Shown piece after piece: positions 41,188-49,150 of a stretch of 59,201 nt of DNA. This DNA is from Bacteroidales bacterium (GTDB lineage Bacteria; Bacteroidota; Bacteroidia; Bacteroidales; UBA7960). Each line of letters opens with the position of its first letter. The stretch's first letter is position 1. The position numbers were made by a program, and so were the translations under genes. Where the stretch lies: the NCBI GenBank assembly GCA_003559735.1, contig PWKN01000084.1, positions 1-59,201 of the forward strand, in the 5' to 3' direction. The notes beneath the pieces are model-generated. The model worked only from the letters and a program-made list of their open reading frames with translations. It was not told the origin of the DNA and ran no database searches.

Positions 41188-43209
41188 TCAATCATCCCGG
41201 TTCGACAGAAATTGCGGCTCAGTTCCTGAGTAATCGATGCGATACAATAAATGATCGATTTCAACTGACAATATACCTTCATTCAACCTGAGTTGCGGAC
41301 CATCATATACAGGCCACAACCCTTCCAATTGTACGCGGCTTCCGTTGACCGACCATTCGGGTATTTTCCCATAACCCTCACCGCAAGGCCATTCGGGTTG
41401 TTTCCACTCTGCAGCAAAAGTGACAACCTGTTGTTCAACAGGCCCGTATCCCCAGTCATAGGTCGCTTCTGTAAAGCATCCATCTGTGTTGAATGTTACA
41501 GACAGACTGTCTCCTGTAACAGATACATAGCCAACCTGGTATGTTTCAGATAATGCGGATCTGTCAATACGTCGTTCACTGAGACAGGTTGCAACAAAGT
41601 CATCAAATCCATTGTGCTCTGATGCATCCGCCACCTCCAGTATGAATCCGCATGCATTTCCTGGCTCAGCCTGATCAACAAGAATTTTCCTGTTGTCCAG
41701 ATACAAGGGCTGGTCAGTAACCTCACTGCCATTGGATAAATAATATATGGCAAGATAAACGTTCCCCAGATCCGCAAAACAGGCATTGTCATGAAACACC
41801 AGGTTGGCAGATCCGGGCAGGTTGATAAAGCTTTTGTTTTCTGCTATGATATTGCCGGCAAAATTGACCACGTTCGGCTTGTCATCACCCGGGAACCTCA
41901 ATGAAAAATCTCTTTGCCAGTCAAGCTTCCACTGGTCAACAATACTGCTAACCTTCCTGATCAGCTCACCCGCATTGGAAGGGGTACGTGTGACCTGTGC
42001 CAGAACATTTTTGTGTTGCGCAAACTGTGTCCATGGGTTTGCGGTACCCCCGGACCACACCTCATGAAACCGTCCGTTACCGGAAACCATCACCGGATGG
42101 TCATCGTCTGTCCTGGAAACCAGTTTCCAGTTAACGATCTGATAGGTAGAACCAGTCCAGCCACCGTAAGGACTGACTGCCGTACCCAGAGTGAAATTGT
42201 TGTGTACATAATAGAATTGCCTTACAAACGATTGCTCTTCAAACAAATAAGAAGGCTTGCTCCCTGTGGTCCATGAAGGTTTATCAAATTGCTTTTTCGC
42301 CAGTCTTACTATGGCTTTATTCGGAAAATAATTGCTTGTAACGGCATGCATTGACTGGATGTATTCTCCACCGGTACGGGTAAAGGGCAGGCTGTCACTT
42401 TGGTTTCCAAACCATAGCCAGCAAAGGTATTCGGTTGCAGAACTGTATTCATCCCGCACGCCCCTGCCTCTTTTCTCACTGCCTCCGTACGCCCCCCAGC
42501 TGTAATGCAAAGCCGATTCAGCTGCGTAATAATCGAGCACTGCGCGTGCCATGTCACGAACTTCCTGATCATTTGCAAAATCATACAGGTTCAGCCACCC
42601 AATGATATGATACGTCTGGTATATGCTTGAGTTCCACTCCCCTGTCCCTTTACGGTAAATCATGGAAGACCATTGCTGTATCCATTCTTTCATAAGGGCA
42701 AGTTTTTCTGCGGCTTCAGGAAAAAGGTCAGGGTATTCGAGGGCATGCTGGGCATAAAGATAACCCGATGTTCGTTCCATGTTGATATGGTTTTCTGTCC
42801 CTTCAGATGTCCATGGGTTATGGCTGTCAGTACGTTCGAACACTTTTTCCAGGAGCAGGATCCGGTTTTTGTAAATGGCAGGGGCATCAGGATACAAGGA
42901 CATCAGCCTTGCCATCCCTGCCAGGGTAAAATGAAATGGACTGCGGTGCTTTAATTGATCGATCCATGAGTTGGCAAGGGAGTCACGAATCCCATATTTT
43001 TCGAACCTGGCCATCACTTTTGGCCAGTAGAATTTTTCCGGATCTGGAATATTCATAGAGGGCAGAACATAATGATCCGCCACGAAGTCTGTCAAAACAG
43101 AGGCCCTTAACAGGAATCCCGGATCGCGCTCATTGACGGAGCGGGTCTCCAAGGATGACAGGCAGGAAATTAAATGAATACAAATGGATAATATGATGAT
43201 TCTATGCAT
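41188..43209 (-). CDS. Large lipoprotein of unassigned family; inferred alpha/alpha-toroid plus beta-sandwich, candidate polysaccharide lyase
   Basis: Lipobox HLISCL; aromatic/His-rich helical N-terminal half (NPWTSEGTENHINMERTSGYLYAQ; YHIIGWLNLYDF; HYSWGAYGGSEKRGRG) and beta-rich C-terminal half; located inside the PUL. Confidence 0.6.
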   Translation of the reverse strand: MHRIIILSICIHLISCLSSLETRSVNERDPGFLLRASVLTDFVADHYVLPSMNIPDPEKFYWPKVMARFEKYGIRDSLANSWIDQLKHRSPFHFTLAGMARLMSLYPDAPAIYKNRILLLEKVFERTDSHNPWTSEGTENHINMERTSGYLYAQHALEYPDLFPEAAEKLALMKEWIQQWSSMIYRKGTGEWNSSIYQTYHIIGWLNLYDFANDQEVRDMARAVLDYYAAESALHYSWGAYGGSEKRGRGVRDEYSSATEYLCWLWFGNQSDSLPFTRTGGEYIQSMHAVTSNYFPNKAIVRLAKKQFDKPSWTTGSKPSYLFEEQSFVRQFYYVHNNFTLGTAVSPYGGWTGSTYQIVNWKLVSRTDDDHPVMVSGNGRFHEVWSGGTANPWTQFAQHKNVLAQVTRTPSNAGELIRKVSSIVDQWKLDWQRDFSLRFPGDDKPNVVNFAGNIIAENKSFINLPGSANLVFHDNACFADLGNVYLAIYYLSNGSEVTDQPLYLDNRKILVDQAEPGNACGFILEVADASEHNGFDDFVATCLSERRIDRSALSETYQVGYVSVTGDSLSVTFNTDGCFTEATYDWGYGPVEQQVVTFAAEWKQPEWPCGEGYGKIPEWSVNGSRVQLEGLWPVYDGPQLRLNEGILSVEIDHLLYRIDYSGTEPQFLSNRDD

Positions 43210-43518
43210 GGAATTTGTTTTAATTGTTACTTGCCGGGAGAGGAATACGTTTTATGAAATCGTGGTGCGGACCATGCCCCGTATGTTGTTCCTGATATAT
43301 CATGGGTCATATACGGCACCTCTAAACAGAGGGCCGCCCGGTAAAAGGCAGCCCTTCTGTTCTACAAAAACCAAAACCCAACACTATGTTAACTGAAAAG
43401 ATAGTTCATGATAGCAATTCAAAATTAAGCAAATATTCTAACCTTAACCGGTAGAATCGTCGCATTTTGTATGTATTTCTGTATCAGAATTGTTTTTTTT
43501 TACCTGAAATGGTGAAAT

Positions 43519-43548
43519 AAAGGGCTGCCCGGGTTCGGGCAGCCCTTT
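43519..43548 (-). terminator. Strong terminator downstream of the DNRLRE/ConA gene
   Basis: Perfect 13-bp stem AAAGGGCTGCCCG/CGGGCAGCCCTTT with 4-nt loop, 43 nt after the minus-strand stop. Confidence 0.85.
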
Positions 43549-43590
43549 CGCTTTATATTAACCAACACAAGGTATGAAAAAACATAATGA

Positions 43591-45654
43591 CTAATACTGA
43601 ACGATAAAGCGTTTCACAGAACGTTGCGTTTTGTCTTTCACCTCAATGAAATAGGATCCGGGATTCAAACCGGTTAGGTTGATCTCGTGAGAAACTCTTG
43701 AGGTATCCTTCGTTATGGTTTCAAACCCTACCACACGTCCGTACATATCAATCACCGTAATATATACATTGCCTGCATGGCTGCTTTCAAACTCAAGAGT
43801 GATCCTGTCCTTTGCCGGATTTGGGTAAAGATTCAGCATGTCCTCTGCAACTGAATGGTCAGGAACATCAACTGGATCACCGTGTGCAAGGATACCGATG
43901 GCATAATAACCGGTTTGGATGTTTTCCACCTCAAAATTCACAAGGAGTTCATCAACCATTGCCGTCACACCAAGATCTGTCCAGTTTTCATCAGCAGCAT
44001 CTTCCTTATACCACAATTTATATTCTGCACTGGGCTCAGATTCCAGTCCGGCAGCCTCAAAGTCAAAACCAACGGTCACATCTGCATCCGTTCCTGTGGT
44101 TTGCAGGTACCAGAACCGAGACCAAGATTTGCCATCGTTGTCATCATCGATTTCTGCACCGTTATGACCCGCAATCACAAAGTCACCATCTGCAGCAAAT
44201 CCATCGGCCGACAATTGCAGCGCCCCACCTGAGCCAAACAGGTGTGATTCACTTGAAGCACCGGCAATATCTTCAGTCTGGCCAACACCGATAATATCAT
44301 AAATATAATCGGTATGGGTATACATGAGGCCATTATCCAATTCAAGTCCGTATTTCGCAGCCAGGTAGTTCTTGACAAGTTTTGTCTGCGCATTGTTTAC
44401 ATCAGAGTTGAACATTACGATCTCAGCCACGTCTATGGGCTGGAAGCCTCCAATGATCACAGGGGAGTGAACACTCTGTACCGGTCTTGCATACGCCGCA
44501 CTGCTTTTCAATACCCCATCAGTGATAAAGGTTGCAAGTCCGTGGTTGCTGTTCAGGTTCACATTCACGATATAATAGTCCTCATCGTTGAATTCATCAA
44601 TGCTTTTCAGGAATATATCCCTGGCAATGACAAACTGCATTTTATTGGGATTGGCACCCCCGTCCATTTCAAGCACGTAAGCGGCTTGTGCGGGTTGGTT
44701 CCTGATATCCCTTTTCTGGAACAAGGCTGCAAAATCTCCGAACATCTGGTTGCGTTTTACAACCATGAAAATGGAAATACCTGCACCGCCATCGAGGTTA
44801 TCAGCATCGTCAACAACAAGAATCCTGTTGTCTCCTTCAGCACCTGCCTGGCTGCCAAAATGAACCACCGGCCAGTTATTTAGTCCGCCAGCTACAAAGC
44901 TTGGTGCTGGCTTCCAGTTCTCACCGGTATTTTCAATGTTGCTGTCCACCATCGACTCATCATTATGCGCATGGTTCTCATTTCCTGACATGTCACCCCA
45001 ATGGTGAACCTTGCCTCCGTCTTCCACATCGGTGATGTCATGTGCCCTCAGCCAGAGAGACAATTCCGGCTGGCCATCGCGTGAAAGGTCTGCAAAACCA
45101 ACTCCTCCAGGCCCAACACCCGGTGCCGGCATGGTCTGCACGACATCATAAAACGCTTCGACCACCTCCGTTTCAAACGTAAAATCATCGTTGTACGCCT
45201 GGGCACGTATCAGGGTTGGTTCGGTCAGGATCAGCGGTTCTTCATAGATAGCCGTTGGTGCTCCCCCGTCATCGGAATACCTGATCACAGATCCTTCAGG
45301 CTCCACCTCGATCGTGACCATCACGCTGCCCTGGTATTTTACCACTGGTGTCGGACTGAATTGTGGCAAGCCTACCGGTGTAACGTGATATGTTTTGGAT
45401 GTCACGATACTCGGCAGAAGGTCGTCGGCATAAGCAATTGCCCTGATGGTAAAAGATTTATTCTCTGACTCAGCTGTCAGTGTTATGGGGGTGTCACCAT
45501 CATAGGGGGTACCATCTTCTTCTGTCGGGTCATCACCGTTAATGGTATAATATATACTGGCACCAGCCAGTTGGTGTTGACAGCGATACATCAACCGAAC
45601 GTATGTGACGGTCATCCCTGGGTGCAAAAGCAACAGGTGCCACCTGTGGTTCAT
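43591..45654 (-). CDS. C-terminal part of a frameshifted surface protein: chitobiase/hexosaminidase C-terminal-like repeats, ConA/LamG-like domain, T9SS type A sorting domain
   Basis: ASIYYTINGDDPTEEDGTPYDG; LSLWLRAHDITDVEDGGKVHHWGDMSGNENHAHN; C-terminal LYPNPAKDRITLEFESSHAGNVYITVIDMYGRVVGFE. The N-terminal ~40 aa of this ORF are the wrong frame of the upstream ORF. Confidence 0.85.
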   Translation of the reverse strand: MNHRWHLLLLHPGMTVTYVRLMYRCQHQLAGASIYYTINGDDPTEEDGTPYDGDTPITLTAESENKSFTIRAIAYADDLLPSIVTSKTYHVTPVGLPQFSPTPVVKYQGSVMVTIEVEPEGSVIRYSDDGGAPTAIYEEPLILTEPTLIRAQAYNDDFTFETEVVEAFYDVVQTMPAPGVGPGGVGFADLSRDGQPELSLWLRAHDITDVEDGGKVHHWGDMSGNENHAHNDESMVDSNIENTGENWKPAPSFVAGGLNNWPVVHFGSQAGAEGDNRILVVDDADNLDGGAGISIFMVVKRNQMFGDFAALFQKRDIRNQPAQAAYVLEMDGGANPNKMQFVIARDIFLKSIDEFNDEDYYIVNVNLNSNHGLATFITDGVLKSSAAYARPVQSVHSPVIIGGFQPIDVAEIVMFNSDVNNAQTKLVKNYLAAKYGLELDNGLMYTHTDYIYDIIGVGQTEDIAGASSESHLFGSGGALQLSADGFAADGDFVIAGHNGAEIDDDNDGKSWSRFWYLQTTGTDADVTVGFDFEAAGLESEPSAEYKLWYKEDAADENWTDLGVTAMVDELLVNFEVENIQTGYYAIGILAHGDPVDVPDHSVAEDMLNLYPNPAKDRITLEFESSHAGNVYITVIDMYGRVVGFETITKDTSRVSHEINLTGLNPGSYFIEVKDKTQRSVKRFIVQY

Positions 45655-48600
45655 AGTTCAGGGTGAGATAGCTGCCCCTCCATTCCCTGCCTGACAACCA
45701 GCCGCGGTTACCCGGCGTAGGCTCCGCACCTTTGGCAACAAGGGTAACGTATTGCTTGCCGTCATCGATGGCTGCATTGATATAATCGGTAAAAGCAGGA
45801 CTCGACAGCATCATCCACCGGCCACCGCGCAGCAATGTGCCGGTCAGTAAAACATTACCACCAACAGCTGGCTTATTGTTCCAGGTGATCTCATATTCAT
45901 CCCAGTCGACATCCGATGCACCAAATACCTCAAAGTCCATCTCAGTGAAGTCGACAGGTGTTTCGTTATGGATGGCTCCATATACATTCAGTGAAGCGGA
46001 AACAGTCTCATCATAGGCCCCGGAAATATCGTACTTGAAAAAGATCCATTTTGAAGCCTCGTTTTCATCATCATTGATCAGGTGCTGATCAGCAAGATCG
46101 CCGAAGTTTGTATCTCTTTCCCCTTCAACCTGCGAAACATAGGCATCGGCAACCACTTCCATGGTTTGCACAGGAGGTGGAACGGTGTAATCAAAGATCA
46201 GGCTGGTCGCTTGCGGCCGCCATTCACGTCCGGCCATCCACAACCTGTCACCCGGGGTATTGTCTTTCCCTTTCAGAACGAAAGAGACGTGGGTCCGCCC
46301 TTCGCCTACTGCTTCATTGATGTAATGGGTAAGCAGGTCGCTTTCCCAGGTAACCGCCTGCCCGGCACCAAACCATGTCACATTCTCTTCTATTAATCTG
46401 ACGCCAGCGTCAGGTTTGTTTTCCCAGTTGATTTCCATTTCTTCCCATTCCTGATCTTCAACGGCAAATACATCCACAAAGAAATCCTCTCTTTGGGTAC
46501 CGGAGTCATGCTGGGCAATATATGCCGTCAACTTCACCGCACCAGCTGCGGCATCGGCCACCTCGCTGATATCAAACCTGAGGAAGGTTTCTTTGCTGGT
46601 GCCATCGTCGGCTCTTCTGATGCCCATATCGGCAGCGGCACCAAAATTCTCTGCAGGATCTTCCTCTTTCACAAAGGCATCAGCCACCACATAGATGGTA
46701 TCTGATTCGAGCGGACTGCGCAGGGTGAGTTCCAGTTGCGGACCCCAGTCACCGTCACCTTTGCCACCAATCCACTGCAGATCACCGCCATCACCGCTTT
46801 TGTATTCCAGTCCAAAAGCAACCTCGGCTTTTCCGAACAAAGTGTGGTCGTTGATGTAATTCACAAGGTTGTCGCCTACATTGTCATATACCAGTCTGGC
46901 TGAACTTTGCACCTTCTCGACAGTTGCCAGTTCACCTGAGCTCGATGGCTTGTTATTCCAGTTTGTTGTTGCACGGGAGAAATCAGTTCCTGCCCTGGTC
47001 AGCTTGATGACCATTGTTTTGTCAGCAGCCATTGACCCACGCGTAGAGAATCTGGCGTCTACAATTTCCATACCTGCAATATCACCAACATTGAATTTGA
47101 CAAAAGAAATGGTTTGTTCTTCTTCTGTCTTTCTAACGAGCAGGTTGCTGGCATGAAATGCTTCTGCAGTATTTTCAGGCTCATGCTCAAAAACGACTGC
47201 ATCATCAGAAGCAAGACTGTTGTACCCGTATTCAAGTACCAGTTCAAGCATGGGTCCCCAGGCACCATCACCCATACCGCCTATCCAGTTCAGGTCAGCG
47301 CCGTCACCATCTTTGAATTCAAGGCCAAACGAAACAACAGAGGCACCAGATGCCAGCTTCCCGTTGATGTAGTTGTTCAGTTCATTGCCGTTGGGCACGA
47401 AGGTCTTTCGACCCGAGTCACTATCATACAAAACTGTAGCCAACTCGCCCGATGTGTTTGGCTTATTGGTCCAGTTTGTAGTCTCCCTTGAAAAGTCATC
47501 CCCCGACCTGGTGAGCTTAACCGTCATGGTAGATCCCGAAGCCATTGATGACCGGGTTGAAAACTTAACGTCTCTGACCACACGCCCGGAGAAATTGCTG
47601 ATGTCGAACTGTACAAAGGAGATGGCCTGCGCGTCATCCTCCTTGCTGTAAACAAGCAGGTTCGAATTATGGAAAAAGCTTGCAGTCTCCTCAGGTTCGT
47701 CAGAAAAAGCAATGGCATCAGCAATGGCAAAAGCGGAAGTGTTTTCAGTGTCGGGTACAATATTCAGTATGGGACCCCAGGCACCATCACCTCGTCCGCC
47801 AATCCAATTGCCCGCATCCAGATCACCTCCGTCATGCTGCATGCCAAACACGATCACTTCCCTGCCTTCAGCCAGCACCTCATTGATGTAATTGACGATG
47901 CCATTGTTTACAGCCTCATAGGGCATCCTGTCAGAACTCGTGGTATACTCTTTGGCTCCGATGCGGCCCGACATCCCCGGCTTATTGTTCCAGTTTGTGC
48001 TGGTCCGGCTGATCTCGGTTCCGGAAACACGCCTTAACTGAACCTTATTGACCGTTTCAGGCTTGCTGGTACCACGGGTTGAAAACTCAGCAGAAGCAAC
48101 TTGCTTATAGGCCATCCCGGGGAGTTCAAACTTGACGAAAGAGACTGCTTCAGTAGCGTCATCGATACGGGTTACCAACAAGTTGCCGGCATGGAAGTCT
48201 GCACCGGTTTTTTCAGGATCTTCCTTAAAAGCCACGGCATCATCGGCGGGATAGAAGGCCATGCCCCTGTCCAGTTCGATCATCAGCTCCGGACCCCAGG
48301 CACCATCGCCACGGCCACCAATCCAGTTAACTGCATCCAGGTCACCTTCTTTATATTGTATTGCAAAGGCAATTTCGGTCGACCCATTAATCAGCTCTTC
48401 GTTGATGTAATCAACCAGGCGGTTGCCCTCTGGCGTATAGGCTCTTCTCCCTGAATCAGTTGTGTACACCTTGGTTCCCAGTTCCTGTCCGGTCGAAGGT
48501 CTGTTCGACCAGTTGGTCGTATCCCGGTGGAAGGTCGTACCAGCCCTTCTCAACCGTATGATGGTCTCCGTATCAGGCTTGGCTGTCCCACGGGTAGAGA

Positions 48601-48862
48601 ACGAAGCATCGGTCACGACGCGGTTTGCAAAGGCACTGATGTCGAATTTGACATAGGAAAACACGTGCCCCTCTTCCGTCATATTGGCCAGAATATTGCT
48701 GTTGTGAAAGGCACTCGCAGTGGCCTCCGGATCAGCCTCAAACACGACGGCATCACCCGAAGCATACATGGTGACTGCCTGCGCATGCACGTTCGATCCG
48801 AACAGCAGCAGCATAACAGCAGTCACGATTAACCCTTTAAAAGTAAATGTTCCATTTTTCAT
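45539..48862 (-). CDS. N-terminal part of the same surface protein: six DNRLRE-like repeats
   Basis: Signal peptide; repeats beginning YASGDAVVFEADPE, YPADDAVAFKEDPE, AIADAIAFSDEPE, LASDDAVVFEHEPE, VVADAFVKEEDPAENFG, VVADAYVSQVEGERDTNFG, each with TNW.NKP and SFVKFDI-type motifs. Confidence 0.88.
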   Translation of the reverse strand: MKNGTFTFKGLIVTAVMLLLFGSNVHAQAVTMYASGDAVVFEADPEATASAFHNSNILANMTEEGHVFSYVKFDISAFANRVVTDASFSTRGTAKPDTETIIRLRRAGTTFHRDTTNWSNRPSTGQELGTKVYTTDSGRRAYTPEGNRLVDYINEELINGSTEIAFAIQYKEGDLDAVNWIGGRGDGAWGPELMIELDRGMAFYPADDAVAFKEDPEKTGADFHAGNLLVTRIDDATEAVSFVKFELPGMAYKQVASAEFSTRGTSKPETVNKVQLRRVSGTEISRTSTNWNNKPGMSGRIGAKEYTTSSDRMPYEAVNNGIVNYINEVLAEGREVIVFGMQHDGGDLDAGNWIGGRGDGAWGPILNIVPDTENTSAFAIADAIAFSDEPEETASFFHNSNLLVYSKEDDAQAISFVQFDISNFSGRVVRDVKFSTRSSMASGSTMTVKLTRSGDDFSRETTNWTNKPNTSGELATVLYDSDSGRKTFVPNGNELNNYINGKLASGASVVSFGLEFKDGDGADLNWIGGMGDGAWGPMLELVLEYGYNSLASDDAVVFEHEPENTAEAFHASNLLVRKTEEEQTISFVKFNVGDIAGMEIVDARFSTRGSMAADKTMVIKLTRAGTDFSRATTNWNNKPSSSGELATVEKVQSSARLVYDNVGDNLVNYINDHTLFGKAEVAFGLEYKSGDGGDLQWIGGKGDGDWGPQLELTLRSPLESDTIYVVADAFVKEEDPAENFGAAADMGIRRADDGTSKETFLRFDISEVADAAAGAVKLTAYIAQHDSGTQREDFFVDVFAVEDQEWEEMEINWENKPDAGVRLIEENVTWFGAGQAVTWESDLLTHYINEAVGEGRTHVSFVLKGKDNTPGDRLWMAGREWRPQATSLIFDYTVPPPVQTMEVVADAYVSQVEGERDTNFGDLADQHLINDDENEASKWIFFKYDISGAYDETVSASLNVYGAIHNETPVDFTEMDFEVFGASDVDWDEYEITWNNKPAVGGNVLLTGTLLRGGRWMMLSSPAFTDYINAAIDDGKQYVTLVAKGAEPTPGNRGWLSGREWRGSYLTLNYEPQVAPVAFAPRDDRHIRSVDVSLSTPTGWCQYILYH

Positions 48863-48930
48863 AAGCGGTAAGATTTTTGGTTTGGTAATGTTAATCTAAA
48901 AAAGAAAAAATCGTTGAATTTTTAGCCAAT

Positions 48931-48974
48931 CAAATGTAAATCCAAATGTTCCTTACCACGTGTAAATCTGTCCC
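48931..48974 (-). promoter_or_regulatory. Promoter of the DNRLRE gene: GGGAC box plus TACATTTG
   Basis: Minus strand GGGAC at 48974-48970 and TACATTTG at 48938-48931, offset 36 nt; second GGGAC at 48996-48992. Confidence 0.6.
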
Positions 48975-49078
48975 GAAAAATGTAGACATTCGTCCCTTAA
49001 AATATTCCCGCAACACAGAAGGCATTGTCCGGTTCCCATTGGGGTCATTTCATTGTGAGATAATTTTTACGGACTATT

Positions 49079-49123
49079 GGGACGAACGTACAAATGGATA
49101 AAGGCCCGCTTATAGTATATTTG
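49079..49123 (+). promoter_or_regulatory. Promoter of susC: GGGAC box plus TATATTTG
   Basis: GGGAC at 49079-49083 and TATATTTG at 49116-49123, offset 37 nt; 28 nt before the ATG. Confidence 0.65.
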
Positions 49124-49150
49124 TTCTGTTCATAAAAATCCTGATACAGC

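Noticed and set aside
43812-44294. 160-aa Q/H-rich plus-strand ORF
   Set aside because: Antisense to the ConA/T9SS part of the surface protein; skewed composition typical of non-coding frames.
45539-45654. Programmed ribosomal frameshifting at the two-ORF overlap
   Set aside because: No X_XXY_YYZ-type slippery site or obvious stimulatory element was visible at the frame junction; a 1-nt indel is simpler.
48986-49089. Inverted repeat ACATTCGTCCC...GGGACGAACGT read as an RNA hairpin or mobile-element end
   Set aside because: The arms are ~80 nt apart between divergent genes and each is placed relative to its own -7 element, so paired regulatory sites explain it better; no transposase or target duplication seen.
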